Notes under the pieces: generated by a model
Seen by the model: the letters and a program-made list of their open reading frames with translations, nothing else
What the model was told of the DNA's origin: nothing
The model's database searches: none
From: Burkholderiales bacterium
GTDB taxonomy: Bacteria > Pseudomonadota > Gammaproteobacteria > Burkholderiales > JAEUOS01
DNA length: 33,984 nucleotides
Direction of reading: 5' to 3'
Assembly (NCBI GenBank): GCA_016790695.1
Contig: JAEUOS010000023.1
Location: forward strand, 1 to 33,984
Shown here: in pieces, positions 18,057-30,525 of the stretch
Position numbering within the stretch: position 1 is the first letter of the stretch
How the letters are laid out: each line of letters opens with the position of its first letter
Program-made: the position numbers and the translations under genes

Positions 18057-18676
18057 ACCCGAAACCCACGATCCATGTCGTCGACGACGACGAAGCCATG
18101 CGCGACTCGCTGGTCTGGCTGCTCGACGACGACCGCTACCAGGTGCGCACCTACGTCTCCGGCGAGGACTTCCTCGAGCGCCGCGCCGCCTCGGTGCCGG
18201 CCTGCATCATCCTCGACATCCGCATGCCCGGCATGAGCGGCGTCGAGGTGCACGAGCGCCTGGTGCGCGACGGCGTCTCCACGCCGGTGGTCTTCGTCAC
18301 CGGCCACGGCGACGTGCCGATGGCGGTCGAGGCGATCAAGCGCGGCGCCTTCGACTTCATCGAGAAGCCGTTCAACGAGCAGAAGCTCACCGGCATCATC
18401 GAACGCGCCATCGAGCACGATGCCGAGGTCGCGGGCCGCAGCGCCGCCGCCTCCGAGATCGCCGCGCGCCTCGCGCGGCTGTCGCCGCGCGAGCGCGAGG
18501 TGCTCGACCTGGTCGTCGCCGGCAAGATGAACAAGACCATCGCGGACGTCATGAACATCTCGATCAAGACGGTCGAGGCGCACCGCGCCAAGGTGATGGA
18601 GAAGATGGGCGCGCGCTCGCTCGCCGAGCTGGTGCAGTCGGTGATGCGCGCCGCCGAGCCGGCGGCGCGCGCCTGA
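18053..18676 (+). CDS. FixJ/DctR-type response regulator
   Basis: A 207-residue protein. The receiver domain (about 5-120) has the acidic pocket VVDDDEAMR (residues 9-17), phospho-acceptor Asp55 in CIILDIRMPGMSG, Thr83 (FVTGHGD) and Lys105 (EKPF). A LuxR-type helix-turn-helix covers about 143-205 (SPREREVLDLVVAGKMNKTIA, then SIKTVEAHRAKVMEKM). Such regulators usually activate sigma70 promoters. The ATGA overlap with the kinase marks a cognate pair. Likely targets are the flanking TRAP operons, inferred from position only. It converges with the second dctM. Confidence 0.95.
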   Translation: MNPKPTIHVVDDDEAMRDSLVWLLDDDRYQVRTYVSGEDFLERRAASVPACIILDIRMPGMSGVEVHERLVRDGVSTPVVFVTGHGDVPMAVEAIKRGAFDFIEKPFNEQKLTGIIERAIEHDAEVAGRSAAASEIAARLARLSPREREVLDLVVAGKMNKTIADVMNISIKTVEAHRAKVMEKMGARSLAELVQSVMRAAEPAARA

Positions 18677-18753
18677 GGCGCCGGCCGCGTTCCGCGCCCC
18701 GGGCCGCCGCGCGGCAGATCGCGCCGGCGCCCGCGCACCGGCGCGCGCGCCGC

Positions 18754-20133
18754 CTAGTCGAGGAAGCCGTACGTGCGCGGCAGGTACAGCACCACCTCGG
18801 GGAAGATCATGCACAGCACCAGGGCCAACAGCTGCACGGCGACGAACGGCGTGATGCCCTTGTAGATGTCCATCATCGTCACCGACGGCGGCACCGTGCC
18901 CTTCATGTAGAACAGCGCGAAGCCGAACGGCGGCGTGAGGAACGCCGTCTGCATGTTCACCGCGAGCAGGATCGCGAACCAGGTGAGGATGATCTGCTTG
19001 CCCTCGATGAAGGTGCCGAAGTCGAGCTTGCCGATGATCGGCGCGAAGATCGGGATGACGATCAGGCAGATCTCGATCCAGTCGAAGAAGAAGCCCATGA
19101 TGAACACCAGGATCATCACGAAGGTCAGCACCTCCCAGCCGGTGTCGATGCCCATCGCCTTCAGCAGCTCGGCGACGAGATCGTCGCCGCCGAGCGCGCG
19201 GAACACGTAGGAGAACAGCGTCGCGCCGAAGACGATGAAGAACACCATCGCATTGGTCAGCGCCGACGAGGTCATGACGTCGCGCAGCACCGCCATCGAG
19301 AAGCGCTTGTTGGCGATTGCGAGCAGGATCGCGCCGAGGGCGCCGATGCCCGAGGCCTCGGTCGGCGTCGCCCAGCCGGCGAAGATCGAGCCCAGCACCA
19401 GCGCGATCAGGAACGACGGCGGCAGGAAGCCGCGCACCACCATGCCCACGGTCAGGCGCTCGTCGTCGGGCCCCAGCTTCCCGGTCACCGCCGGCGCCAG
19501 GCCCGGCTTGATGATGCAGATCACGATGATGAAGACGACGTACAGCGCACTCATCAGCAGGCCCGGCAGGATCGCGCCGGTGAAGAGCGTGCCGACCGGG
19601 ATCCCCATCAGGTCGCCCATGATGACCAGCATGATCGACGGCGGAATCAGGATGCCGAGCGTGCCGGCCGACGCGATGGTGCCGACCGACAGCGACTTGT
19701 CGTAGCCCTTCGACAGCATCACCGGCAGCGCGATCAGCGTCAGCATGATCACGGACGCGCCGACGATCCCGGTGGTCGCCGCCATGATCGTGCCGAGCAC
19801 CGTGACCGCGATCGCCAGCCCGCCGGGCACCTGGCGCAGCATCAGCTGCAGGATGTGCAGCAGGGTCTCGGCCACGCCGCTCTTCTCGAGCATGGTCCCC
19901 ATGAAGACGAACATCGGGATCGCGACCAGCACCGGGTTCTGCACCGCCTGGCCGTAGACGCGCGGCAGCAGGTTGGCGAACTGGTTCATGTTGAAGACGT
20001 CGAAGGCGACCCCGAGAAAGCCGAAGCCGATGCCGACCGCACCCAGCAGGAACGCGACCGGATAGCCCAGGAACATGATCGCGACCAAGGCGAAGAACAT
20101 GATCACCGCGAGGTGATCGATGAGCCAGTCCAT
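18754..20133 (-). CDS. dctM: TRAP transporter large permease (second system)
   Basis: A 459-residue DctM of normal length with about twelve hydrophobic segments. Family motifs are NPVLVAIPMFVFMGTMLEKSG, ATTGIVGASVIMLTLIALPVML, GTLGILIPPSIMLVIMGD, FAGWATPTEASGIGALGA, and NMQTAFLTPPFGFALFYMKG. Unlike the first dctM it has only a short cytosolic loop in mid-protein (GKLGPDDERLTVG). Its ATG overlaps the dctQ stop by one base (TGATG), so translation is coupled. The protein ends LPRTYGFLD, comparable to LPRTLYGK in the first copy, which suggests distant paralogy. Confidence 0.96.
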   Translation of the reverse strand: MDWLIDHLAVIMFFALVAIMFLGYPVAFLLGAVGIGFGFLGVAFDVFNMNQFANLLPRVYGQAVQNPVLVAIPMFVFMGTMLEKSGVAETLLHILQLMLRQVPGGLAIAVTVLGTIMAATTGIVGASVIMLTLIALPVMLSKGYDKSLSVGTIASAGTLGILIPPSIMLVIMGDLMGIPVGTLFTGAILPGLLMSALYVVFIIVICIIKPGLAPAVTGKLGPDDERLTVGMVVRGFLPPSFLIALVLGSIFAGWATPTEASGIGALGAILLAIANKRFSMAVLRDVMTSSALTNAMVFFIVFGATLFSYVFRALGGDDLVAELLKAMGIDTGWEVLTFVMILVFIMGFFFDWIEICLIVIPIFAPIIGKLDFGTFIEGKQIILTWFAILLAVNMQTAFLTPPFGFALFYMKGTVPPSVTMMDIYKGITPFVAVQLLALVLCMIFPEVVLYLPRTYGFLD

Positions 20134-20702
20134 CAGTGTTCCCCCTTGCCGGCGAACGGGGTCGGGGCAAGGCGCGCCTGCTCCGGCGCGCCGAACAGGA
20201 CGACCGCACAACGCGAGGCTACCGCCACGACGGCGAGAGCGACCGTGATGAACGCCAAGTACAGGAAGCCCTTGATGACCCACCGGTACGCCAGGCCGTT
20301 GGGCGCCTCCGAGGCCTCGCCTTGCATGTAGGAATTGACGAAAAAGTCGTGCGCATACGGCAGTGCCACCGCGAGGTAGGGCAGCGCGAACGCCAGGCAG
20401 CAAAAAAGCTCGAGCCAGACCTTCTTGCGCGACGTCATGCCGCCGGTGAACACATCGATCCGCACGTGGCCGTTGCGGATGTAGGCGTAGCCCAGCCAGC
20501 AGCAGAACAGCACCGCGTGCAGGTGCCATTCGAGTTCCTGCAGGCGGGTCGAGCCGAGGCCGGGCACCTGAAAGCCGGCCTTGCGGGTGATGACATCGAG
20601 GGTGATGACCGCGATGCAGGCGATGAACGCCCACGCGCCGGCATCGGCGATCCGTTTCAGGAATCCCTCGATCAGATCGGACAGACGCAACAAGCCCTGC
20701 AT
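20133..20702 (-). CDS. dctQ: TRAP transporter small permease (second system)
   Basis: A 189-residue protein with four hydrophobic segments (about 22-40, 60-77, 95-113 and 145-168). It keeps the DctQ traits RLQELEWHLHAVLFCCWLGYAY and NGHVRIDVF. It begins 123 nt after dctP, a gap that contains a GC-rich hairpin but no T-run. AGGGGAAG lies 5-6 nt before the ATG. Identity to the first DctQ appears low, so the two transporters are probably not a recent duplication. Confidence 0.92.
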   Translation of the reverse strand: MQGLLRLSDLIEGFLKRIADAGAWAFIACIAVITLDVITRKAGFQVPGLGSTRLQELEWHLHAVLFCCWLGYAYIRNGHVRIDVFTGGMTSRKKVWLELFCCLAFALPYLAVALPYAHDFFVNSYMQGEASEAPNGLAYRWVIKGFLYLAFITVALAVVAVASRCAVVLFGAPEQARLAPTPFAGKGEH

Positions 20703-20783
20703 GGCTTCCCCTGTGGCAAGACGATGGTCGAAGCGAACGTGGCGTCGGCGCCATCCTTCCCCGAGGGCGCCGGCGACGCCGCA

Positions 20784-20804
20784 CCGCCCGCGCGCGGCGG
20801 GCGG
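20784..20804 (-). other. GC-rich hairpin downstream of the second dctP
   Basis: CCGCCCGC and GCGGGCGG form a perfect 8-bp stem with a 5-nt loop, 21 nt after the dctP stop. There is no T-run, so it is more likely an mRNA-stabilising or processing hairpin than a terminator. It occupies the same operon position as the terminator at 14661-14693. Confidence 0.45.
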
Positions 20805-20825
20805 CCGGCTACCTGCGGACAGCGG

Positions 20826-21872
20826 CTACTTCAGGTACCCCATGTCCTTCCAGATCGCGTAGTCCTTGCGGAACGCGGAGTACGAGTCCCAGGCCTTCTT
20901 GAACTCGGGGCTCTTGGCGGACTGCTCGGCGGCCACCTCGTTCCATGCCTTCTCGAAGGCATCGAGGAAGTTCTTCGGCCACTTCTTGATCTGCACGCCC
21001 TTGGACTGGATCTCCTTCATCGCCTTGAACTGCACCGCCTCGCCCTCGGCGAACTGCTGCAGCATCGTCGCGTCGCACGCGCCCTGGATGATCGCCTTCT
21101 GCGTGGCGCTGAACTCCGCCCACTTCTTCTTCGAGATGATCAGTTCATTGATCGTCGCCTGCTGGTGCCAGCCGGGGAAGTAATAGAACTTCGCCACCTG
21201 GTGGAACCCGAGCGTCAGATCCATCACCGGCATCGAGAACTCGGTGGCGTCGATGGTGCCGAGCTGCAGCGCCTGGAAGATCTCGCCCGCCTGCAACAGC
21301 TGGGTCGAGACGCCGAGCTTCTGCATGACGTTGGCGCCGAGGCCGAAGAAGCGCATCTTCAGGCCTTTCAGGTCGTCGAGGGTCTTGATCTCCTTGCGGA
21401 ACCAGCCCGAGGCCTCCGGCGAGATCACGCCGCAGGGAATCACCTCGACGTTGTACTTGGCGTGCAGTTCCTTCATCAGCTTCTCGCCGCCGCCGTGCTT
21501 CATCCACGCGAGGTACTCGCCGACATCGGGGCCGAACGGCACCGAGCCGTACATCGCGAACGCGATGTCCTTGCCGGTCCAGAAGCCCGACACGGTCCAG
21601 GCCATGTCGAGCGAACCGTTGCCGACCGCGTCGAGGTACTGGTTGGCGGGCACCAGCGCGCCGGGTTCGAAGCCCTTGACGTCGATGCTGCCGCCGGACA
21701 TCGCGCGCAGCATCTCGACCAGGCGCGTCTGCGTCGGCCCGAGCAGTCCGGTGTTGCTGGGAAACGCCCAGCCCATCTGCACCCGCACCCGCTTGTCCTG
21801 CGCCACCGCCGGCGTCGACGCCAGCCCGACGGCCACGCATGCGGCAGCGGCCGCCTTCAAAAGTGCCTTCAT
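20826..21872 (-). CDS. dctP: TRAP transporter substrate-binding protein (second system), TakP-like
   Basis: A 348-residue periplasmic protein with a Sec signal peptide (cleavage AVA-Q, 24/25). The segments GWFRKEIKTLDDLKGLKMRF, QAGEIFQALQLGTIDATEFS and LTLGFHQVAKFYYFPGWHQQ match the TakP-type branch, which binds 2-oxo acids such as pyruvate or lactate-like acids. In this branch an Arg and a Gln/Asn bind the carboxylate. The exact ligand is inferred. The start is set by AGGAG 7 nt before the ATG; an in-frame upstream extension lacks a ribosome binding site and would bury the signal peptide. It follows aroA by 177 nt on the same strand. Confidence 0.94.
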   Translation of the reverse strand: MKALLKAAAAACVAVGLASTPAVAQDKRVRVQMGWAFPSNTGLLGPTQTRLVEMLRAMSGGSIDVKGFEPGALVPANQYLDAVGNGSLDMAWTVSGFWTGKDIAFAMYGSVPFGPDVGEYLAWMKHGGGEKLMKELHAKYNVEVIPCGVISPEASGWFRKEIKTLDDLKGLKMRFFGLGANVMQKLGVSTQLLQAGEIFQALQLGTIDATEFSMPVMDLTLGFHQVAKFYYFPGWHQQATINELIISKKKWAEFSATQKAIIQGACDATMLQQFAEGEAVQFKAMKEIQSKGVQIKKWPKNFLDAFEKAWNEVAAEQSAKSPEFKKAWDSYSAFRKDYAIWKDMGYLK

Positions 21873-22049
21873 CTCGTCTCCTTCTTGTGGTTGATCGCTT
21901 GTGTCGACGCGGCGGGAACGAACGAACCTATCGGGACCATTCAGCCTGTCGAATAGCGCGCACGCTAACACGCGCGCAGCGCATCCGGCAATGATTCGTC
22001 CGACTTTTTGCAGGTTGCGCCGCAACATCCGCGGCGCGCGGCGACCGCA

Positions 22050-23372
22050 TCAGGCGCGCGTCACGCGCCCGAAGTCGGCGAAGAAGTCCGGGTAGGTCTT
22101 GGCGACGCAGCCCGGGTCGTTGATGACCAGCGGCGCGTCGCCGGGCGCGAGGCCGAAGGCGGCGAGCGCAAAGCTCATCGCCATGCGGTGATCGTCATAG
22201 GTGTCGATCGCCGCCGGCACGAGGCGCGCGGGCGGGGTCACCCGGAGCCAGTCCGCGCCGGCCTCGACGGCCGCGCCGAGCTTTCCGAGTTCGGTCGCCA
22301 TCGCGGCGATGCGGTCGGTCTCCTTCACCCGCCAGGAGCCGATGTTGCGCAGGGTGCACGGCCCGTCGGCGAACAGCGCGAGCACGGCCAGGGTCATCGC
22401 CGCGTCCGGAATGTGGTTGAAGTCGGCATCGAACGCCCGGAGCCGCGCCGGATGGTCCTCGTTCGTGAAGCCGCGCACCTCGATCCAGTTCGGCCCCGCC
22501 ATCAGGTTCGCGCCCATCTGCGCCAGCGCGTCGGCGAAGCGGATGTCGCCCTGGATCGAATCGCGGCCGACACCCTCGACGCGCAGCGGTCCGCCGCCGA
22601 GCGCGCCCGCGGCGAGGAAATACGACGCCGACGACGCGTCGCCCTCGACGTGCACCGTGCCGGGACTCGCGTAGCGCGCGCCGGCCGGGATGCGGAATGC
22701 TTGCCAGCCGCTGCGCTCGACGTCCACGCCGAAACGGCGCATCAGGTTCAGCGTGATCTCGACATAGGGCTTGGAGATCAGTTCGCCGACGACCTCGATC
22801 GTCGCCGGCCGGTCCGCGGCGCGCGCGAGCAGCGGCAGCGCCATCAGGAGCGCGGTGAGGAACTGGCTCGACACGTTGCCGCGCACCGGCACGGGCCCCG
22901 CGAGCGCGACCGGCGCCGGGCGGATCTCCAGCGGCGGGTACCCCGGCGCGCCGGTGTAGCGGATGTCGGCACCGAGCGCGGCGAGTCCGTCGACGAGGTC
23001 GCCGATCGGCCGCTCGTGCATGCGCGGCACGCCGGACAGGCGGTAGCTGCCTCCGCTCAGCGCCAGTGCCGCGGTGAGCGGGCGGATCGCGGTGCCCGCG
23101 TTGCCCATGAACAGGTCGGCGTCGCGCACCGGGAAGCGCCCGCCGACGCCGTCGATCAGATGGTCGGCGCCGTCGCGCGCGACCGGCACGCCGAGCGCGG
23201 CGAGCGCGCCCAGCATCACCCGGGTGTCGTCGGAATCGAGCAGGTCCGCCACCCGGGTGCGGCCCTCGGCCAGCGCCGCCAGCAGCAGGGTGCGGTTGGA
23301 GATGCTCTTCGAGCCGGGCAGGCGGACGGTCCCGGCGGCGTGGCGCAGCGCGCCCAGGGCGAGCGCCTCCAT
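22050..23372 (-). CDS. aroA: 3-phosphoshikimate 1-carboxyvinyltransferase (EPSP synthase)
   Basis: A 440-residue enzyme that joins phosphoenolpyruvate to shikimate-3-phosphate, the sixth shikimate step. Motifs are [20 protein letters not shown] (phosphate binding), [17 protein letters not shown] (the class I PEP loop), [43 protein letters not shown], and [15 protein letters not shown]. The class I pattern suggests ordinary inhibitor-sensitive kinetics. The start is the ATG giving [14 protein letters not shown]; it overlaps the tyrA stop by one base. In related genomes aroA is followed by cmk and rpsA; here a TRAP operon follows instead. Confidence 0.97.
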   Translation of the reverse strand: MEALALGALRHAAGTVRLPGSKSISNRTLLLAALAEGRTRVADLLDSDDTRVMLGALAALGVPVARDGADHLIDGVGGRFPVRDADLFMGNAGTAIRPLTAALALSGGSYRLSGVPRMHERPIGDLVDGLAALGADIRYTGAPGYPPLEIRPAPVALAGPVPVRGNVSSQFLTALLMALPLLARAADRPATIEVVGELISKPYVEITLNLMRRFGVDVERSGWQAFRIPAGARYASPGTVHVEGDASSASYFLAAGALGGGPLRVEGVGRDSIQGDIRFADALAQMGANLMAGPNWIEVRGFTNEDHPARLRAFDADFNHIPDAAMTLAVLALFADGPCTLRNIGSWRVKETDRIAAMATELGKLGAAVEAGADWLRVTPPARLVPAAIDTYDDHRMAMSFALAAFGLAPGDAPLVINDPGCVAKTYPDFFADFGRVTRA

Positions 23373-24277
23373 CAGGCCTCGCGCGGCCCCGGCGGCGGCG
23401 TCTCGCCGGCCTCGATCGACTCGAGCCAGGCAGCGCGCGCGTTGCGGGCATTGGCGAACACGGTATCGAGCGCCGCGCCGTCGCGATCGCCGATCATCGC
23501 GCGCACCCCGGCGAGCCGCGCGATGTACTCGTCGATCTCGGTCAGCAGCGCGTCGCGGTTGGCCAGCGCGATGTCGCGCCACATCTCCGGCGAGCCGCCG
23601 GCGATGCGGGTGAAGTCGCGAAAGCCGCTGGCCGCGAACTGGAACAGGGTGTCGGCATGCGCCTTGCGCGCGATCTCGTCGACGAGGGTGAAGGCGAGCA
23701 CGTGCGGCAGGTGGCTGACGGCGGCGAAGGTCCGGTCGTGCAGTTCCGGAGTCATCTCGAAGATGCGCGCGCCGCAGGCCTGCCAGGCGCGCCGCACCGC
23801 GGCCACGGCGTCGGCGTCGCTCGCGCCGTCCGCCGCGATCACGAGCTTCTTGCCGCGGTACAGGCCGGCGCGCGCGGCCGCCGCCCCGTTGAGCTCGGCG
23901 CCGGCGATCGGGTGCGCGGGCACGAAGCGCCCGAGGCGCGCGCCGAACAGGCCGCGCGCGAGCGCCACGACGTCGCACTTGGTGCTGCCGCCGTCGCTGA
24001 CCACCGCGCCCGGCCGCATCGCCGCGGCGATCTCGGCGAACACCCGCGCCATCTGCCCGACCGGCGTGGCCACGAGGATGAAGTCGGCGCGCGCGTAGGC
24101 GTCCGCCGCGCGCTCGGCGATCTCGTCGATGACGCCCAGCGCCAGCGCCTCCTCGAGGTTGGCGCGGCCGCGCCCGACGCCGATCACCCGCCCGACCGCG
24201 CCGGCCTCCTTCAGGGCGAGCGCGAACGAGCCGCCGATCAGCCCGACGCCGGTGACGACCAGGGTGTCGATCCGCAT
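23372..24277 (-). CDS. tyrA: Prephenate dehydrogenase family protein
   Basis: A 301-residue enzyme that oxidatively decarboxylates prephenate (or arogenate) with NAD(P), leading to tyrosine. The N-terminal Rossmann motif [15 protein letters not shown] has Gly10, Gly12 and Gly15. [18 protein letters not shown] and the catalytic-site [11 protein letters not shown] follow. The C-terminal helical domain has [17 protein letters not shown] and [18 protein letters not shown]. It is monofunctional, without a chorismate mutase or ACT domain. It lies 5 nt after hisC and shares one base with aroA. Confidence 0.96.
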   Translation of the reverse strand: MRIDTLVVTGVGLIGGSFALALKEAGAVGRVIGVGRGRANLEEALALGVIDEIAERAADAYARADFILVATPVGQMARVFAEIAAAMRPGAVVSDGGSTKCDVVALARGLFGARLGRFVPAHPIAGAELNGAAAARAGLYRGKKLVIAADGASDADAVAAVRRAWQACGARIFEMTPELHDRTFAAVSHLPHVLAFTLVDEIARKAHADTLFQFAASGFRDFTRIAGGSPEMWRDIALANRDALLTEIDEYIARLAGVRAMIGDRDGAALDTVFANARNARAAWLESIEAGETPPPGPREA

Positions 24278-24282
24278 GCGGC

Positions 24283-25395
24283 TCAGCCGCGGCCGACTTC
24301 GGCCAGCGCCTCGGCGAGGCTGGCGAGGAAGCGCGCGTTCTCGTGCGGCAGGCCGATGGTCACGCGCACGTGCCGCGGCAGTTCGTAGCCGGCGATCGGC
24401 CGCACGATCACGCCGCGCCGGAGCAGCGCGTTGAACACCTTCGCCCCGTCGCCCACGTCGACGGTGACGAAATTGCCGTACGACGGGATGTAGTCGAGGC
24501 CGAGCGCCTTCACGCCGTCGACCAGCTGCGCCATGCCGGCGCGGTTGTTCTCGTAGGTGCGGCGCACGAAGTCGTGGTCGTCGAGCGCCGCCACCGCGGC
24601 CGCCTGGGCGATCGCGTTGACGTTGAACGGCGCGCGCACGCGGTTGACCATGTCGCACACCTGCGGGTCGGCGAGCATGTAGCCGACGCGCAGGCCGGCC
24701 AGGCCGTAGATCTTGCAGAACGTGCGCGTCAGCACCAGGTTGGGAAAGTCCTTGAGCCACGCGACGGTGTCCTCGCGCAGCTCCGGCGGCAGGAAGTCGT
24801 TGTAGGCCTCGTCGAGGACGACGATGACCTCGGCCGGCACGCGCTCCATGAACGCGCGGATCTGCGCGTAGGGCGAGAACGTGCCGGTCGGGTTGTTGGG
24901 GTTGGCGATGAACACCATGCGGGTGTCCGGGCGGATCGCCGCGGCCATCGCGTCGAGGTCGTTGCCGTACGCCTTGGCCGGCACCTTGATGCCGGTCGCG
25001 CCGCGCGCCAGCACCGTGATCGGATAGACCGCGAAGCAGTGCTGCGCGTACACCGCCGAGACCCCCGGCGCCAGGTAGGCCATCGCGATGTAGTCGAGCA
25101 GGTCGTTCGAGCCGTTGCCGGCGACGATCGCCTCCATCGGCACGCCCCACTTGCGCGACAGCGCGGCGCGCAGTTCGAAGGCCGCGCCGTCCGGGTACAG
25201 GTGCGCCTCCTCGATCGCGCGGCGCATCGCCGCCTTCGCGGCCTCGCCGCAGCCGAGCGGATTCTCGTTGGAGGCGAGCTTGATGATGTCGCGCTCCGGA
25301 ATGCCGAGTTCGCGCGCCACTTCGGAGATCGGCTTGCCCGGCTGATAGGGGGCGATGGCGCGCACGTAGGCGGGAGCAAGGTCGGCGTAGTTCAT
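24283..25395 (-). CDS. hisC: Histidinol-phosphate / aromatic aminotransferase (HisC2 type)
   Basis: A 370-residue class I/II PLP aminotransferase. [12 protein letters not shown] is the N-terminal signature. [10 protein letters not shown] binds the cofactor, VVLDEAYND holds the pyridine-nitrogen Asp195, and the Schiff-base Lys is Lys228 in [18 protein letters not shown]. The C-terminal substrate Arg lies in [12 protein letters not shown]. No his operon is nearby; placement between pheA and tyrA suggests it transaminates phenylpyruvate and 4-hydroxyphenylpyruvate (or prephenate), possibly also imidazole-acetol phosphate. It is separated from pheA by 56 nt, the largest gap inside the cluster. 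Confidence 0.95.
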   Translation of the reverse strand: MNYADLAPAYVRAIAPYQPGKPISEVARELGIPERDIIKLASNENPLGCGEAAKAAMRRAIEEAHLYPDGAAFELRAALSRKWGVPMEAIVAGNGSNDLLDYIAMAYLAPGVSAVYAQHCFAVYPITVLARGATGIKVPAKAYGNDLDAMAAAIRPDTRMVFIANPNNPTGTFSPYAQIRAFMERVPAEVIVVLDEAYNDFLPPELREDTVAWLKDFPNLVLTRTFCKIYGLAGLRVGYMLADPQVCDMVNRVRAPFNVNAIAQAAAVAALDDHDFVRRTYENNRAGMAQLVDGVKALGLDYIPSYGNFVTVDVGDGAKVFNALLRRGVIVRPIAGYELPRHVRVTIGLPHENARFLASLAEALAEVGRG

Positions 25396-25451
25396 GGCGT
25401 GACGGGGAGGAGGGAAGGTTGGGGACGCCGCCGCGGCGGGCGGCGCCGGGC

Positions 25452-26540
25452 TCAGTAGTCGCCGACCGGGTAGGAGCCGAACACCTTGAGGTAGGGCGCG
25501 ATCGACTTCAGCTCGCCCAGCGCCGCGGCGACGCCGGCGTCGTCGCGGTGGCCCTCGACGTCGACGTAGAACATGTACTCCCACGACCCGGGCATCGAGG
25601 CCAGCCGCGCCGGACGCGACTCGATCTTGGTCATCGACACCCCGTGCGCGGCGAACGGCGCGAGGAGCTTGATCAGGCCGCCGGCGACGTTCGGCGCCGA
25701 CATCACCAGCCAGGTGCGGTCGCGGCCCGACGGCTGCGCGTCGCCGTGGCCGACCACCATGAACCGCGTGCGGTTGGTGGGATCGTCCTCGATGCTGGGC
25801 GCGATGATCTCGAGCCCGAAGTTCTCCGCCGCGTTGGCCCCGGCGATCGCGGCCACCGACGCGTCGAGGCTGGCCAGGCGGGCGGCCTCGGCGTTGGACT
25901 CGACCGGCACGCGCGTGACGCCGGGAAGATGGCGGTTGAGCCAGTTCTGCGTCTGCGCCAGCGACTGCGCATGCGAGACGATGCGCGCGATGCCGTCGGT
26001 GCCGGCGCGCTTGCGCATCAGGTTCTGCTGCACGCGCAGCACCACCTCGGCGCACACCTTGAGCGGCGAATTGAGCAGCAGGTCGAGCACGCGCGAGATC
26101 GTGCCTTCGGTGGAGTTCTCGACCGGCACGACGGAGAAATCGGTCTCCCCGGTCTCGGTGCGGCGGAACGCCTCGTCGAAGTTGGCGCACGGCACGGCGA
26201 CGGCCGAGCGGCCGAACTGGCGCACCGCGGCGGCCTCGGAGAAGGTGCCGGCCGGGCCGAGGTAGGCGACCCGGATCGCGCGCTGCAGCGCCGAGCTCGC
26301 CGACATGATCTCGTGGAAGATGCGGCTCACCGCCTCGGGCGGCAGGGGGCCGGGGTTGGCCCCCTCGAGGCGCCGCAGCACGACCGCCTCGCGCTCGGCG
26401 CGATAGATCGCCGCGCCCGGGTCCTCGCGACGCTTGACCTCGCCGATGCGCCGCGATACCTGGGCGCGCGCGTTGAGCAGGCGCAGCAGCTCGTCGTCGA
26501 GGCCGTCGATCTGGGCCCGCAGGCCGGGCAGCTCGCTCAT
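25452..26540 (-). CDS. pheA: Bifunctional chorismate mutase / prephenate dehydratase (P-protein)
   Basis: A 362-residue enzyme making phenylpyruvate from chorismate. An AroQ-type chorismate mutase domain covers about 1-88 ([30 protein letters not shown]). Prephenate dehydratase covers about 91-270 ([38 protein letters not shown], then NRTRFMVV). A C-terminal ACT domain (about 282-355) has the phenylalanine-binding motif KIESRPAR. Feedback inhibition by phenylalanine is therefore expected. Its start overlaps the serC stop by 4 nt (ATGA). Confidence 0.97.
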   Translation of the reverse strand: MSELPGLRAQIDGLDDELLRLLNARAQVSRRIGEVKRREDPGAAIYRAEREAVVLRRLEGANPGPLPPEAVSRIFHEIMSASSALQRAIRVAYLGPAGTFSEAAAVRQFGRSAVAVPCANFDEAFRRTETGETDFSVVPVENSTEGTISRVLDLLLNSPLKVCAEVVLRVQQNLMRKRAGTDGIARIVSHAQSLAQTQNWLNRHLPGVTRVPVESNAEAARLASLDASVAAIAGANAAENFGLEIIAPSIEDDPTNRTRFMVVGHGDAQPSGRDRTWLVMSAPNVAGGLIKLLAPFAAHGVSMTKIESRPARLASMPGSWEYMFYVDVEGHRDDAGVAAALGELKSIAPYLKVFGSYPVGDY

Positions 26541-27622
26541 CCGTGCGCCTTCGCGAACTCGCGCATGTACGCGACCAGGGCCTCGACCCCGGCCAGCGGC
26601 ATCGCGTTGTAGATCGAGGCGCGCATGCCGCCCACCGAGCGGTGGCCCTTGAGCTGCACCATGCCGCGCTCCTCCGCGCCCTTGAGGAAGGCGGCGTCGA
26701 GGCGCTTGTCGGGCAGGACGAACGGCACGTTCATGCGCGACCGGCAGGCGCGGTCCACGCGGTTGACGTAGAAGCCGCTGCCGTCGATCGCGTCGTAGAG
26801 CAGGTTCGCCTTGGCGACATTGGCGCGCTCGATGCCGGCGAGCCCGCCCTGCTCCTTGAGCCAGCGGAACACCAGCCCGGCGATGTAGATCGCATAGGTG
26901 GGCGGGGTGTTGTACATCGAGTCGTTGTCGGCGACGGTCTTGAAGTCGAATGCGGAGGGCGTCAGCGGGTGGGCGCGGCCGAGCAGGTCCTCGCGGATGA
27001 TGACGATCGTGAGGCCGGCCGGGCCGATGTTCTTCTGCGCGCCGCCGTAGAGGACGCCGAAGCGCGTCACGTCGAGCGGCCGCGACAGGATGTGCGAGGA
27101 GACGTCGGCGACCAGGGGCACCGCGCCCGGCAGCAGCGGCGGCTCGGCGAACTCGACGCCGTCGATGGTCTCGTTGGTGCAGACGTGGACATAGGCGGCG
27201 CCGGGATCGAGGCGCCATTCCTGCACCGGCGGGATGTGCCGGAAGGCGCCGTCGCGCTCGGCGCTGGCCGCGAGCGCGGCGCTGCCGTACTTCTGCGCCT
27301 CCTTGTACGACTTCTGCGACCAGGATCCGGTGACCACGTAGTCGGCGCGGCCGGCGGGCCCCATCAGGTTGAGCGGAATGATCGCATTGGCGGCGATCGC
27401 CCCGCCCTGCATGAACAGGATGCGGTAGTGCGCCGGCACGTCGAGCAGCTCGCGCAGCAGCGCGACCGCCTCGGCATGGATGGCGATGAACTCGGGGCCG
27501 CGATGGCTCATTTCCATCACGCCCATGCCCGAGCCGTGCCAGTCGAGCATCTCGGCGGCGGCCTGCCGCAGCACCGGCTCGGGCAGCGCCGCCGGCCCGG
27601 CCGAGAAGTTGAACACGCGCAT
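26537..27622 (-). CDS. serC: Phosphoserine aminotransferase
   Basis: A 361-residue PLP enzyme that converts 3-phosphohydroxypyruvate to phosphoserine and also serves pyridoxal phosphate synthesis. It starts with [15 protein letters not shown], a family hallmark. Further motifs are [52 protein letters not shown] and the Schiff-base Lys197 in [14 protein letters not shown]. The C-terminal [20 protein letters not shown] is intact. GGGAGG lies 6 nt before the ATG. It follows gyrA by 22 nt and overlaps pheA, so the cluster gyrA-serC-pheA is likely one transcript. Confidence 0.98.
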   Translation of the reverse strand: MRVFNFSAGPAALPEPVLRQAAAEMLDWHGSGMGVMEMSHRGPEFIAIHAEAVALLRELLDVPAHYRILFMQGGAIAANAIIPLNLMGPAGRADYVVTGSWSQKSYKEAQKYGSAALAASAERDGAFRHIPPVQEWRLDPGAAYVHVCTNETIDGVEFAEPPLLPGAVPLVADVSSHILSRPLDVTRFGVLYGGAQKNIGPAGLTIVIIREDLLGRAHPLTPSAFDFKTVADNDSMYNTPPTYAIYIAGLVFRWLKEQGGLAGIERANVAKANLLYDAIDGSGFYVNRVDRACRSRMNVPFVLPDKRLDAAFLKGAEERGMVQLKGHRSVGGMRASIYNAMPLAGVEALVAYMREFAKAHG

Positions 27623-27644
27623 GCTTTCCTCCCGTGGCGGCCGG

Positions 27645-30266
<2,622 letters not shown>

Positions 30267-30320
30267 TCCGGTGCGGCCCGCCCGGCTGCACGGGCGGGGC
30301 TGTGAGAAGCCGAGCGCAGG

Positions 30321-30326
30321 ATTCTA
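30321..30326 (-). promoter_or_regulatory. Candidate gyrA -10 box
   Basis: TAGAAT on the minus strand lies 54 nt before the gyrA ATG. No clear -35 box sits at the usual distance, so this is a weak call. Confidence 0.35.
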
Positions 30327-30525
30327 AGTGGGTCGCCTTGTGGCTACAGCGCAACATTGGCGGCGCTCGCGCCGCCTCCGACCGGTGAAAACGGGTTCGC
30401 CCGGAGCCCTATGGCACAATCTGGCGAGTGGTGGGCTCCTGCGAAAGCAAGGGTTTGCCAGTATTTTCCGGATCCTGTTCGGACGTTTTGCAGAACCTAC
30501 TGCGCTTTCCCTCGAGAGGAGAACC

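Noticed and set aside
18677..18753. GC-rich inverted repeats between the response regulator and second dctM as a bidirectional terminator
   Set aside because: No T-run flanks the stems, and several alternative foldings are equally good.
11966..21872. Recent tandem duplication of one TRAP operon
   Set aside because: DctP, DctQ and DctM differ greatly between the two sets in signal peptides, lengths and most residues; only family motifs are shared.
30412..30426. TGGCAC upstream of ompA as a sigma54 -24 element
   Set aside because: The -12 element is wrong: at the required spacing the sequence reads CTGGCG rather than TTGC, so the GG and GC pairs are not 10 bp apart.
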